Source: an uncultured Cellvibrio sp.
GTDB taxonomy: Bacteria > Pseudomonadota > Gammaproteobacteria > Pseudomonadales > Cellvibrionaceae
Direction of reading: 5' to 3'
NCBI GenBank assembly: GCA_937958105.1
Contig: CALFXJ010000055.1
Span: 66,788 to 130,787 of the forward strand
DNA: 64,000 nt
Shown: positions 26,336 through 34,831 of the stretch, piece by piece
How positions within the stretch are numbered: position 1 is the stretch's first letter
How the letters are laid out: each line of letters opens with the position of its first letter
Translations under genes and position numbers: made by a program
The notes under the pieces: model-generated
Database searches by the model: none
Seen by the model: only the letters and a program-made list of their open reading frames with translations
Told to the model about the DNA's origin: nothing

Positions 26336-27155
26336 GATCACCGGTCACGTCATCATTAAGATGATGATCCATATCCAGGGCCGGCTCTTTTACCTTTGGA
26401 CGCCCCACCACCTGTGCCGGCACCCCGGCTACCGTGGTATGTGGCATTACAGGCTCCAATACCACGCTGCCAGCCCCGATCTTGGCCCCTTCGCCGATTT
26501 CAATATTGCCGAGAATCTTGGCCCCGACACCAATCAGCACCCCGCGTCGCACCTTCGGATGACGATCACCACTTGTGCACCCGCTACCCCCCAGAGTCAC
26601 GCCATGTAAGAGCGATACATTATCTTCCACCACCACCGTCTCGCCCATGACCACACCGGTTGCATGATCGATCATCACGCCCCGACCAATGACCGCGGCC
26701 GGATGAATATCCACATCAAATACCTGCGAAATCTGGTTCTGCAGATAAAGTGCCAGGCACTGGCGTTCCCGCCGCCATAACCAGTGACCAATACGGTATG
26801 ACTGCAGCGCGTGATAACCCTTGAAGAACAGGAACGGCATGGAGAATTGATCGCAGGCAGGGTCACGCTGTCGGTGAGCACAGATATCAGCAAGCATGGC
26901 CTGTTCGATATCGGGATCACTGGCCAGCGCCGTTTCGAATACTTCACGTATCATCATCGCCGGCATCGCCTGGCTGTCGAGCTTGTTAGCGAGGTGATAG
27001 CTGATTGCCGCAGCAAAAGAAGGGTGATTGAGAATCGTAGCGTGATAAAAACTTGCCAGCACAGGCTCGCGCGCGCTGGCCTCAGCCGCTTCGTTGCGAA
27101 TCAGCTGCCAGATATCGCGGACAGGCGCAGATTGCAGGCGGTCAGTATCAATCAT
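26325..27155 (-). CDS. cysE: Serine O-acetyltransferase
   Basis: CysE makes O-acetylserine from serine and acetyl-CoA, the first step of cysteine synthesis, in the cytoplasm. From ATG 27155 the protein has 276 residues, close to the E. coli length. The N-terminal helical domain is followed by the hexapeptide-repeat left-handed beta-helix: DIHPAAVIGRGVMIDHATG, GGSGCTSGDRHPKV and IGAGSVVLEPVMPHTTVAGV are all conserved, including the catalytic Asp-His region. The frame opens at TTG 27170, but GAGAG immediately precedes ATG 27155. The C-terminal tail after the beta-helix is acidic. It lies beside an MFS transporter gene in the same orientation. Confidence 0.93.
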   Translation of the reverse strand: MIDTDRLQSAPVRDIWQLIRNEAAEASAREPVLASFYHATILNHPSFAAAISYHLANKLDSQAMPAMMIREVFETALASDPDIEQAMLADICAHRQRDPACDQFSMPFLFFKGYHALQSYRIGHWLWRRERQCLALYLQNQISQVFDVDIHPAAVIGRGVMIDHATGVVMGETVVVEDNVSLLHGVTLGGSGCTSGDRHPKVRRGVLIGVGAKILGNIEIGEGAKIGAGSVVLEPVMPHTTVAGVPAQVVGRPKVKEPALDMDHHLNDDVTGDQPA

Positions 27156-27204
27156 AGCTCTCTTGCTCAAAAACTCTGCGAGGTTAATTCCACACAGATA
27201 ACAA

Positions 27205-28596
27205 TTATTGCTTCAACGGACGGCTGGCCGGATAGGGAGTCACCCACAGCATCAGCATTCCCACCAGCAAAAACACAATCAGTGCACTCATACCGATACG
27301 CGCCGAACCTGTGTACAACGTCAGGGTAGCCACCGACATGGGTGCAAGAAACGAGGTGACCCGCCCGGAAAGCGCATAGATGCCGAAGTACCGTCCAGCT
27401 TCATCAGGCATCACGCTGCGCGCCAGATAGGAGCGGGATGAAGCCTGCACCGGCCCGAACGCAATACCAATTAACAGCCCGAATAAAATATAGGCCTTTT
27501 CCGCCGCCGTGCCAAACGCTCCGCCTGAATCCACCTCCGACAAGGGTATCAGTCCGAACAGGGTAAAGCCCGGCCCGGTGGAGATTGTTCCCACACAAGC
27601 GGTTACCAGACAAACGAGACTCAGCAGCACCAACCGCTTTGAGCCCATATGTGCGTCCAGCCAGCTTGCCGCCAGACAGCCGCCGATCGCCACCACGAGC
27701 AGCAAAATGCCATAAATGCCCATCTCCATGGTTTGCCAACCGAACATACCCGCGGCAAAAGTTCCACCGAGAGCCAGCAGTCCGTTAACACCATCCTGAT
27801 AAATCATTCGCGCAATAAAAAAGCGCAGCACACCCGCTCGCTGTTTCAGCTCAAACAAGGTGTTTTTTAAATCGCGCAATCCGGTACTTACTGCATTTAC
27901 CAGCGGCAGGCCTTTTCCACCATCCGGAGTAAATAAAAACATCGGCAGGATAAAAATCAGATACCAGAGCGCGGAAAAAGGCCCCGTGATTCGTGCATCC
28001 TCGCCTTGTTCCGGGTCAAGACCAAACCAGGGCGTATTACCCAGCAATGTTTTTCCATCGGCGGGATTTCCCGATAAAAACAGCAGAACAACAAACAGGA
28101 CAACCAGGCCGCCAACATACCCCAACCCCCAGCCCAGATTTGAAACACGACCGATCTCTGCTTCAGATACCAGTCGCGGCATCATGGAGTCATTGAAGAT
28201 GATGGAGAATTCTGCTGCGACGGTTGCCAGGACAATACACAAGGCCGGCAACCATAAATCCGAACCGGGGCTCGCCCACCACAGCAACATCAGTGCGATA
28301 ATTTTGACTACCGCAAAAACCACAATCCAGGGTTTACGCGTTCCGGTTGCGTCGGCAATCGAGCCCAGCACTGGAGCAAGCAGCGCAACGATGATTCCCG
28401 AGATGGTAATGGTGTAGCCCCACGCAGCCTGGCCGGTGGCAGCATCCTCGGCGAGGCGCGCAACAAAGTAGGGGCCGAATATAAAGGTAATTATGACGGT
28501 AAAAAAAGGTTGCGCCGCCCAGTCAAACAACATCCAGCTGAATATTCCCGCACGGGACGTGCGGGGTTGCGCAGCGCCAATCTTTATTTCGTTCAA
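27205..28596 (-). CDS. MFS transporter, UMF1/Atg22-like family
   Basis: This 463-residue integral membrane protein has about twelve helices. The opening SWMLFDWAAQPFFTVIITFIFGPYF is the hallmark of the UMF1 (Atg22-like) branch of the major facilitator superfamily. Conserved loops include GSIADATGTRKPW and SRSYLARSVMPDEAGRYFGIY. Bacterial members are mostly uncharacterised; export of amino acids or small metabolites is a guess from the yeast vacuolar homologue. The gene lies about 49 bp upstream of cysE in the same direction, which might hint at a link to amino-acid metabolism. The start is ATG 28596. Confidence 0.85.
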   Translation of the reverse strand: MNEIKIGAAQPRTSRAGIFSWMLFDWAAQPFFTVIITFIFGPYFVARLAEDAATGQAAWGYTITISGIIVALLAPVLGSIADATGTRKPWIVVFAVVKIIALMLLWWASPGSDLWLPALCIVLATVAAEFSIIFNDSMMPRLVSEAEIGRVSNLGWGLGYVGGLVVLFVVLLFLSGNPADGKTLLGNTPWFGLDPEQGEDARITGPFSALWYLIFILPMFLFTPDGGKGLPLVNAVSTGLRDLKNTLFELKQRAGVLRFFIARMIYQDGVNGLLALGGTFAAGMFGWQTMEMGIYGILLLVVAIGGCLAASWLDAHMGSKRLVLLSLVCLVTACVGTISTGPGFTLFGLIPLSEVDSGGAFGTAAEKAYILFGLLIGIAFGPVQASSRSYLARSVMPDEAGRYFGIYALSGRVTSFLAPMSVATLTLYTGSARIGMSALIVFLLVGMLMLWVTPYPASRPLKQ

Positions 28597-28661
28597 TCGT
28601 TTAGCTCCGTGAATATTTTTTATTGCGCAGGCATTATGACCCAGTGAAATACCTTCTCTTT

Positions 28662-29357
28662 TTAATCTGCGCAGACAAAACGCTGATAAATTTCTGGAAG
28701 ATGATCAAGGATGGCCTGCTTCAAAAGTATTTCGCTCGCTTCGATTTGTTCACGTAATACTGCTTCTGTGAGCTGTTGGACATATTGTGCCGCGATGGGC
28801 GCATAGCTCAAATGCCAGGGCTCGGGGGCGACGCCACCGCGGTCCTGAGCGTAAGGTCGGTAAAATCCTGTATCGTCTTCTTCGAGTTTTTTATCCAGCC
28901 ATTGATGGAAAGGTGCGAAAGGTCCATCACCGAGCGTTTCCGCCACCGTAAGCTGGACAACGTAATCTTCACTGATGAGAGAGGAATCGTAAACATCAAG
29001 ATCCGTCCCCCAGTGATGACGCGATGCACCCGGCAAGGCAGACCAGCGCAATATCGCAAATACCAGCTCCCGCTCCGATAAATCGCTGATATCCAACGGT
29101 AGACCGCGATCATCCAGCACCGGCCGCTCTCCGCGAACCTTAGCGTTCCATATATGCAGCTGGCGATCAAAACTTCGATAACTGCTCGCTACCCGCAAAT
29201 CAAAACCGGCTGCATGCGCAGCATCGCGGAGCGCAAGCAGCGGCTTAACCACAGCGCGATGCAATCGACAGTGTAACTGTGGAATATCCGTCAATTTGTG
29301 ATTTTCGATCCCACACAACGCACGGACATTAATCTTTTCATTCTGCTTTTTGTTCAT
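28662..29357 (-). CDS. VanY-like D-alanyl-D-alanine carboxypeptidase family protein
   Basis: This 231-residue protein has the M15B peptidase motifs: VASSYRSFDRQLHIW, the zinc-binding SRHHWGTDLDVYD (SxHxxGxxxD) and the second His in EPWHLSY. Such enzymes trim D-Ala from peptidoglycan peptides. There is no signal peptide at the predicted ATG 29357 start, so either the protein is cytoplasmic or is exported by another route. Between the two zinc motifs a segment with YRPYAQDRGGVAPEPWH is kept as in the family. It stands alone, divergent from the following TfoX-domain gene. Confidence 0.8.
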   Translation of the reverse strand: MNKKQNEKINVRALCGIENHKLTDIPQLHCRLHRAVVKPLLALRDAAHAAGFDLRVASSYRSFDRQLHIWNAKVRGERPVLDDRGLPLDISDLSERELVFAILRWSALPGASRHHWGTDLDVYDSSLISEDYVVQLTVAETLGDGPFAPFHQWLDKKLEEDDTGFYRPYAQDRGGVAPEPWHLSYAPIAAQYVQQLTEAVLREQIEASEILLKQAILDHLPEIYQRFVCAD

Positions 29358-29551
29358 TCAGGGAGTTTTAATTCATCAATAAAATATTTTCTGCGCCACT
29401 TTTTTGAAAAGTCTTCGAAACTCAATCAGGTCTTTCGGCTTAAGAGTTGCGCAATGTTTTTAAGCATGTAATATAACGCGTGGCTATAAATGGAAATTGT
29501 TCCCCGGCCATCAAAAAAATAATGATAAATAATAAGTGGAGCGTGTCTTGT

Positions 29552-29830
29552 ATGGCTATCAGTCATAGTGAATTACTCCAGTTGAAAAATCTGGGTATGG
29601 CGTCCGTTAATATCCTTCACGCTATCGGAATAAATACCTACGCGGATCTTCGTCGAGTCGGTGCTGTTGAGGCTTATCGCCGCATCAAGGCACGGCACAT
29701 CAATGTATCCAAAGTGATGCTCTACGCCTTGCAGGGCGCACTTATGGATGTTCATTGGAATGACCTGCCGCCGGAGATGAAAACCCAGCTGGTAGCGGAA
29801 GCAGAACAGGAAAGCCTGAGCGAAGCCTGA
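29552..29830 (+). CDS. TfoX C-terminal-domain protein
   Basis: This 92-residue protein is a free-standing TfoX C-terminal domain. LLQLKNLGMASVNILHAIGI, TYADLRRVGAVEAYRRIKA and MLYALQGALMDVHWNDLPPE follow the family pattern of helix-hairpin-helix-like helices. In Haemophilus and Vibrio, TfoX/Sxy proteins are competence regulators made of an N- and a C-terminal domain; stand-alone C-terminal domains are common and uncharacterised. The frame is open from 29480, but a GGAG at 29538-29541 and family resemblance both favour ATG 29552. Confidence 0.8.
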   Translation: MAISHSELLQLKNLGMASVNILHAIGINTYADLRRVGAVEAYRRIKARHINVSKVMLYALQGALMDVHWNDLPPEMKTQLVAEAEQESLSEA

Positions 29831-29952
29831 CGCTGCAGTATCCCGACTGTGCAATCACCGTTGCACAGTCAGTAGATTGCGCCGACATTCGTCCTGAACA
29901 AGCTACAATGAAGTTTGTTCAACTGACGTTGTTGTGGCCAATCGAGGGATTC

Positions 29953-30747
29953 ATGCATCTACCCAATAAGCAATCAGACACCATTACCGATCTCGCCGTC
30001 AAACTGCGAGGCCTGACCGAGATCCTGCTCGCCCCGCTTTCACCGACCGGCGAGCCGGTAAAGGAGGAGAGGTCCACCGACCTGTTCGTCGGTCGCCCTT
30101 CCAGGGTACTGCTGTATATCGCTGAGGGCGAGGTGGAATATCGGGTTCACGGCAAGGTCATCACCTACTTTGAGCAAGGCGATCTGATCGGCCTGCCCCG
30201 GTCACTGGCTCTGCCGGATGGCCAGTTCACCTGTACCGCGCCCGTGGTTCTGGTTCCTTATGATCGCGATGCGCTGGTTGATCAGGTCAATGGTGATCCA
30301 CAGCTGCAGAAGCATTGGGCCTACTACCTGCTGTGTCAGTTGAGCTTTTATCAGCAGGCGCTCGCTCAAGAGATTCGAGAGGAGTTTCAGCCGGCTGCCG
30401 GCTTCCTGTACTACCGCGCCGGCGAGACCATCATCCAGCAGGGCACCCTTGCGGACAAGGTTTATACCCTCTTGGAAGGCAGCGCCGATGCCGTGTGCGA
30501 TGACGTAAAAGTCGGTGAAGTCCATGCCGGGGAAATCTTTGGTGCGCTGGCTGTATTCACTCGCCAGCGACGCATTGCCTCGGTCATTGCCACCAGTGAC
30601 TGCACGGTGCTGGCGGTGCGCAAAGAAGAATTTATCGACCTGATCGATCACCAGCCTCAGATCTGTGTTGGCCTGATCGAAGAAATGGCAGCCAAGATCA
30701 ACCAGCTCAACAGCCAGCTGCTGGCGCTGACAGAGCGACGTTTTTAA
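29953..30747 (+). CDS. Cyclic-nucleotide-binding-domain protein without a DNA-binding domain
   Basis: From ATG 29953 (264 residues) the protein shows two cupin-like CNBD modules. The first (about 40-125) is divergent: VLLYIAEGEVEYRVHGKVITYFEQGDLIG. The second (about 155-245) is typical: YYRAGETIIQQGTLADKVYTLLEGSA and VHAGEIFGALAVFTRQRRIASV. The phosphate-binding cassette normally has a GE...R-A-A pattern; here it reads GALAVFTRQRRIAS, so cAMP binding is doubtful. No helix-turn-helix follows, so this is not a CRP-type regulator. The frame also opens at 29908, but family start and composition favour 29953. The role is unknown. Confidence 0.75.
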   Translation: MHLPNKQSDTITDLAVKLRGLTEILLAPLSPTGEPVKEERSTDLFVGRPSRVLLYIAEGEVEYRVHGKVITYFEQGDLIGLPRSLALPDGQFTCTAPVVLVPYDRDALVDQVNGDPQLQKHWAYYLLCQLSFYQQALAQEIREEFQPAAGFLYYRAGETIIQQGTLADKVYTLLEGSADAVCDDVKVGEVHAGEIFGALAVFTRQRRIASVIATSDCTVLAVRKEEFIDLIDHQPQICVGLIEEMAAKINQLNSQLLALTERRF

Positions 30748-30811
30748 ATCGTGAGCACTTGGCGTCGGAATATAACTTCTTGAGGATTATGACTTTTTCA
30801 TAAAAAATTGC

Positions 30812-30840
30812 TTGACCACCCAAATGAGAATGGTTATTGT
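30812..30840 (+). promoter_or_regulatory. Sigma70 promoter overlapping a Fur-box-like sequence
   Basis: TTGACC (30812-30817) and TATTGT (30835-30840) are separated by exactly 17 bp. The AATGAGAATGGTTATT core (30823-30838) matches 12 of 16 positions of the corresponding part of the 19-bp Fur consensus and covers the -10 element. This arrangement is what iron repression by Fur would need. Confidence 0.7.
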
Positions 30841-30846
30841 TTTCAC

Positions 30847-31000
30847 AGCTGCTGCACAGATCCTCCTGTGTGACAGTCGTGAAGGCGATCTCCCTGCAAG
30901 CTGGTCGCCGGATCTTCTCCTTGGGAGTGTGGAGCCGCCCGGCTCCTGGACTCTCGGCTAACCACGGTTGCTTGGGCCACTCATTGAGTGGCCATTTTTC
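30847..31000 (+). ncRNA. Candidate Fur-controlled small RNA (PrrF/RyhB-like)
   Basis: A transcript of about 150 nt is predicted between the Fur-box promoter and an intrinsic terminator. Three hairpins are visible: CACAG...CTGTG (30854-30869), GGAGCC-GCCC-GGCTCC (30931-30946) and the terminator GGCCACTC-ATT-GAGTGGCC (30975-30993) followed by ATTTTTC. The single-stranded stretch between the first two includes CTGGTCGCCGGATC at 30901-30914. This recalls, from memory and unverified, the conserved CTGGTCGCGAGATC-type core of PrrF RNAs in Pseudomonas. Frames within it show no protein resemblance. Known RNAs of this type pair with mRNAs of iron-containing proteins such as sodB and sdh when iron is scarce. 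Expression and targets are inferred. Confidence 0.65.
30975..30999 (+). terminator. Rho-independent terminator of the candidate sRNA
   Basis: An 8-bp perfect stem GGCCACTC / GAGTGGCC with an ATT loop is followed by ATTTTT. It lies 118 bp ahead of the htpX start and so separates the upstream transcript from htpX. Confidence 0.85.
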
Positions 31001-31036
31001 TTTACCTTTCTTTCCTCTGGCACCCCGTGCCGCACA

Positions 31037-31065
31037 TTGAAATTTCTCCCCGGCGCACGCATATT
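31037..31065 (+). promoter_or_regulatory. Candidate htpX promoter, possibly heat-shock type
   Basis: TTGAAA (31037-31042) and CATATT (31060-31065) are 17 bp apart. The same bases can be read as the sigma32 pattern CTTGAAA-N14-CCCCATnT with some mismatches (ATTGAAA, ACGCATAT). htpX is a heat-shock gene in E. coli, which makes this reading plausible but unproven. Confidence 0.4.
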
Positions 31066-31117
31066 CGGTCCTGCCGAGCTTGTCTCAGGCCCAGTTAATT
31101 CACACAGGAGAACTATT

Positions 31118-32008
31118 GTGTTACGCATCGGCCTTTTTTTGTTGACTAACATCGCTGTCATCGCGGTGGCCAGCATCACCCTCAGTTTGCTGGGTGTAGG
31201 GCGCTATCTGGATCAAACCGGTAGCCTGGACTTGCAGACACTGTTGATCTTCTGCGCCGTTTTCGGTTTTACCGGTTCTTTCATTTCATTGTTCCTGTCC
31301 AAATTCATTGCCAAAAAAAGCATGGGTGTACAGCTGATCGAGCGTCCACGGACGCCGGATGAGCAATGGCTGGTGGATACTGTTGCCGAGCTGTCACAGA
31401 AGGCGGGAATCAAGACGCCGGAGATCGGCATCTTTCCCGCGCGGGAAGCTAACGCTTTTGCTACGGGTTGGAACCGCAATGCGGCACTGGTAGCCGTCAG
31501 CCTGGGCATGCTCCAACGCTTCGAGCGCGACGAAGTGCGGGCTGTGCTTGCCCATGAAGTGGGCCACGTTGCCAATGGCGATATGATTACCCTGACCTTG
31601 ATTCAGGGAGTGGTTAACACTTTTGTCATGTTCTTTGCGCGGATCATCGGTCACACCGTCGATCGCGCTATCCTTAAAAACGAGCATGGACACGGCATCG
31701 GTTTTTACGTCACGACGTTTATTGCCGAAATGGTGTTGGGCATCCTGGCTTCCATGATTGTGATGGCCTTCTCCCGTTATCGTGAATACCGAGCGGATGC
31801 TGCCGGTGCGCATCTGGCCGGACGCGGCGCCATGATCCGGGCGCTGCAGCGCCTGCAGGCAGAGGTTCGGGCTGGTGCTGAAAACCCCATGGCCGATGGC
31901 CTTAAGGCGTTCGGCATCAGCGGCGGCTTCAAACAGCAGTTTGGTCGCCTCTTTGCCAGCCATCCGCCACTGGAAGAACGTATCGAAGCTCTGAGCCGCC
32001 AGGTCTGA
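31118..32008 (+). CDS. htpX: Membrane zinc metalloprotease HtpX
   Basis: HtpX is an inner-membrane M48 protease that helps degrade misfolded membrane proteins. The 296-residue product has two N-terminal membrane helices, the catalytic zinc motif HEVGH (in LAHEVGHVANGD), two further helices, and the third-ligand segment YREYRADAAGA. The start is GTG 31118: the product then begins VLRIGLFLLTN as in homologues, and AGGAG lies 7 bp before it. An upstream in-frame opening from 30968 overlaps the sRNA terminator and lacks family similarity. A DegP-like protease gene follows, so the pair looks like an envelope stress module. Confidence 0.95.
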   Translation: MLRIGLFLLTNIAVIAVASITLSLLGVGRYLDQTGSLDLQTLLIFCAVFGFTGSFISLFLSKFIAKKSMGVQLIERPRTPDEQWLVDTVAELSQKAGIKTPEIGIFPAREANAFATGWNRNAALVAVSLGMLQRFERDEVRAVLAHEVGHVANGDMITLTLIQGVVNTFVMFFARIIGHTVDRAILKNEHGHGIGFYVTTFIAEMVLGILASMIVMAFSRYREYRADAAGAHLAGRGAMIRALQRLQAEVRAGAENPMADGLKAFGISGGFKQQFGRLFASHPPLEERIEALSRQV

Positions 32009-32055
32009 TACCGGCGGCCTTTCGCCCTATCTCATCACCACTCCGGGAGGACTGC

Positions 32056-33102
32056 ATGAAAATAATGCGCTGGTTACTGCTCACTCTGCTGATCGGAGGC
32101 GTGGCAGCTGCCAGCGCCCGGGCCGACTTCGCCACTGATGATGAGCGCAACACCATCCAGGTGTTTGAAAAAGCGCGGCCGAGCGTGGTGTTCGTGACCA
32201 ATCAGCAGCTGGTTCGCGATCCGCGTTCTCTGAGTCTGCTGGAAGTGCCCCGCGGCAGCGGTACGGGTTTCGTGTGGGATGAGAGCGGTTATATCGTCAC
32301 CAACTTCCATGTGGTAGACGGGGCGCGCAAGGTCATGATCACCCTGCAGGACCAAAGTACCTGGCCAGCTGAAATTGTAGGCCTGGCCCCAGAGCGGGAT
32401 CTGGCGGTGCTTAAGATTGAAGCGCCGAGAAAACATCTCACCGCCCTGCCCCTGGGCGACTCCAGCAAACTGTCCGTTGGGCGCAAAGTACTTGCCATCG
32501 GCAATCCCTTTGGCCTGGATGCGACCCTGACCACCGGCGTAGTCAGTGCGCTGGGACGCGAGATACAGTCACCCAATCAGCGCACCATTTCCAATGTGAT
32601 CCAGACCGATGCGGCAATCAACCCCGGCAATTCCGGCGGTCCGCTGCTTAATTCCCGGGGTGAACTGGTAGGCGTCAACACCATGATCTACAGCCCCAGC
32701 GGAGCCAGTGCAGGTATCGGTTTTGCCATTCCGGTAAACACCGTAAAAGAAGTGGTACCGCAGCTGATCGCCCACGGTCGCATTGTGCGCCCGGTGATTG
32801 GTGTGGCACTGGCGCCGGATCATTGGGCTCACCAGAGCGGCATTCAGGGCGTGCCCATCCTGCGCGTCGAAGCCAATTCCCCGGCAGCCAAAGCCGGGCT
32901 GGAAGGCGCTTCCCGGAATGCGTGGGGGCAGATTCAGCTGGGCGACGTCATCGTCGGGATCAATAAGAAGCCGACACCGAATCAGGATCATCTGATGAGC
33001 GTGCTGGAGAATCACAAGCCCGGCGACCGGATTAATGTTCAGATCGTTCGCAACGGCAAGATGCTGGAACGCAAATTAACGCTGGCAGCACCGCGCGAAT
33101 AA
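32056..33102 (+). CDS. Periplasmic DegP/DegS-like serine protease with a PDZ domain
   Basis: This 348-residue protein starts with a Sec signal peptide (LLLTLLIGGVAAASARA). The S1C catalytic triad is visible: His in TNFHVV, Asp in ERDLAVLKI and Ser in NPGNSGGPLL. A single PDZ domain follows (about 240-345: GVPILRVEANSPAAKAGL, GDVIVGINKKPTP). One PDZ domain and this length are closer to DegS than to DegP, but a cleaved-looking signal rather than an anchor makes the periplasmic form likelier. GGGAGGA precedes ATG 32056. Its stop overlaps the next start by one base, so it is translationally linked to the Rieske gene. Confidence 0.88.
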   Translation: MKIMRWLLLTLLIGGVAAASARADFATDDERNTIQVFEKARPSVVFVTNQQLVRDPRSLSLLEVPRGSGTGFVWDESGYIVTNFHVVDGARKVMITLQDQSTWPAEIVGLAPERDLAVLKIEAPRKHLTALPLGDSSKLSVGRKVLAIGNPFGLDATLTTGVVSALGREIQSPNQRTISNVIQTDAAINPGNSGGPLLNSRGELVGVNTMIYSPSGASAGIGFAIPVNTVKEVVPQLIAHGRIVRPVIGVALAPDHWAHQSGIQGVPILRVEANSPAAKAGLEGASRNAWGQIQLGDVIVGINKKPTPNQDHLMSVLENHKPGDRINVQIVRNGKMLERKLTLAAPRE

Positions 33103-33428
33103 TGGTGCAGTACCATCGCCTGTGTCATCTTGATGCGCTGCCTGATCCGGGCAGCAAAGGTTTTACGATCAATGGTGACAATGTCTTTGTGGTACGGCAG
33201 CGCAACAATATCTATGTCTACCGCAATCGCTGCCCCCATATTGGCATCACCCTTGAATGGGTAGCAGATCAGTTTCTCGACTCCAGCCAATCCATGATTC
33301 AGTGCGCCAATCACGGCGCACTCTTTGTTATCGAAACCGGTTTGTGTGTGGCCGGACCTTGCAGCGGGCAGGCACTGATACCCCTGTCCTTTGAGATTGT
33401 GGATGGTTACGTGAACTTGATTGTGTAG
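33102..33428 (+). CDS. Small Rieske-type [2Fe-2S] protein
   Basis: This 108-residue protein is a single Rieske domain with ligand motifs CPHIG and CANHG, giving the Cys-His plus Cys-His set that binds a [2Fe-2S] cluster. It resembles the small ferredoxin components of oxygenases and nitrite reductase NirD-like subunits more than respiratory Rieske proteins, since it has no membrane anchor. ATG 33102 shares one base with the stop of the protease gene. No oxygenase is nearby, so the partner is unknown. Coupling to an envelope protease gene is unusual. Confidence 0.85.
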   Translation: MVQYHRLCHLDALPDPGSKGFTINGDNVFVVRQRNNIYVYRNRCPHIGITLEWVADQFLDSSQSMIQCANHGALFVIETGLCVAGPCSGQALIPLSFEIVDGYVNLIV

Positions 33429-33527
33429 CTTCGAGTCCTTCCTTCATGAGCCGGACGAACATCTTATTCTTCTGTCAACAACCCGTGCCCGCTGGCATGG
33501 CTGATGATTTTCCAAGAGGTTATCCCT

Positions 33528-34682
33528 ATGCAGAATTTTACGTTTCATAACCCCACCCGCATTGTCTTTGGCGAAAACCAGATCAGCCAGCTCGCCAGCC
33601 TGGTACCCGCCGATGCGCGGATCTTGTTCACCTACGGCGGCGGTTCCATCAAAAAGAACGGCGTTTACGATCAGGTAATTGCAGCACTGAAGGACCGGCC
33701 ACTGTTTGAATTCGGCGGCATTGAGCCCAACCCGCAATATGAGACGTTGATGCGCGCCGCCGCCACCGTTAAAGAAAATCACATCGACTTCCTGCTCGCC
33801 GTCGGTGGCGGCAGCGTGATCGACGGTACCAAGTTTATTGCCGCCGCCGTCAACTTTGATGGTGAACCCTGGGACATCCTTGCCAAGCATGCGCCGATTA
33901 AATCAGCCCTGCCTCTGGGGTGCGTCCTGACTCTGCCAGCAACCGGCACCGAGAGTAACGGCAACTCCGTCGTCACCCGCGCCAGTACCAAAGAAAAGCT
34001 GAGCTTTGGCAGCCCATTGGTTTATCCACAGTTCGCCATCCTCGACCCTACTACCACGTACAGCCTGCCGCCTCGCCAGATGGCCAACGGTGTTGTGGAC
34101 GCGTTTGTGCACATCATGGAGCAATACCTGACCTTCCCGGTGGATGCGAAAGTGCAGGATCGCTTTGCTGAAGGTCTATTGCTGACACTGATTGAAGAAG
34201 GGCCTCGTTCACTGCAGGAACCAACCAATTACGCTGTCCGCGCCAATGTCATGTGGGCAGCCACCATGGCTTTGAATGGCTTAATCGGTGTTGGCGTACC
34301 TCAGGACTGGGCGACACATATGATCGGCCATGAGATCACGGCGCTGCACGGTCTTGATCACGCGCAGACGCTGGCCATTGTTCTGCCGGCTGTCATGCAG
34401 CACCAGCGCCAGCAAAAACGCGGCAAGTTACTGCAGTACGGCCGCCGGATCTGGAACCTGCAACACAGCGATGAAGATCAGTTGATTGATGCAGCCATTG
34501 AGGCAACGCGACATTTCTTTGAGCAGATGGGCACTCCAACCCGCCTGCGCGATTATGCGATCGAAACCTCTGCCATTGATGCCATTGTGGAACAGCTGCA
34601 GAAACACAACCTGATCCAACTCGGCGAGCACGGAGACATAACCCCGGATGCCTCCCGCCGTATTCTGGAGCTGGCAGCTTAA
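33528..34682 (+). CDS. yqhD: NADPH-dependent aldehyde reductase, iron-containing ADH family
   Basis: YqhD reduces short and reactive aldehydes with NADPH. The 384-residue product follows E. coli YqhD closely from MQNFTFHNPTRIVFG onward, including ITYGGGSIKK-like and LLAVGGGSVIDGTKF loops (the GGGS nucleotide motif) and the metal-binding His segment HMIGHEITALHGLDHAQTL. The open frame begins at 33504, but homology and the AGAGG upstream select ATG 33528. It is preceded by about 100 bp of intergenic DNA and is probably transcribed alone. A role in aldehyde stress is likely. Confidence 0.93.
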   Translation: MQNFTFHNPTRIVFGENQISQLASLVPADARILFTYGGGSIKKNGVYDQVIAALKDRPLFEFGGIEPNPQYETLMRAAATVKENHIDFLLAVGGGSVIDGTKFIAAAVNFDGEPWDILAKHAPIKSALPLGCVLTLPATGTESNGNSVVTRASTKEKLSFGSPLVYPQFAILDPTTTYSLPPRQMANGVVDAFVHIMEQYLTFPVDAKVQDRFAEGLLLTLIEEGPRSLQEPTNYAVRANVMWAATMALNGLIGVGVPQDWATHMIGHEITALHGLDHAQTLAIVLPAVMQHQRQQKRGKLLQYGRRIWNLQHSDEDQLIDAAIEATRHFFEQMGTPTRLRDYAIETSAIDAIVEQLQKHNLIQLGEHGDITPDASRRILELAA

Positions 34683-34831
34683 TGCTGCCTTGCCAGAAGC
34701 CGTAGTCATATCGTCATGAGAAAATAACGCTGCAAAAAATGAAAGCTTCAGGTAAGTCAGAAATGCTTCATGCAAACCGGTGTAGATCATTCGCCGGCCT
34801 CGCATGTTCGTACATCGCCTGTACTCGCTGG

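Noticed and set aside
30837..31040. Plus-strand frame of 67 codons inside the sRNA region
   Set aside because: It starts at the promoter -10 region, runs through the terminator hairpin and has no recognisable protein features.
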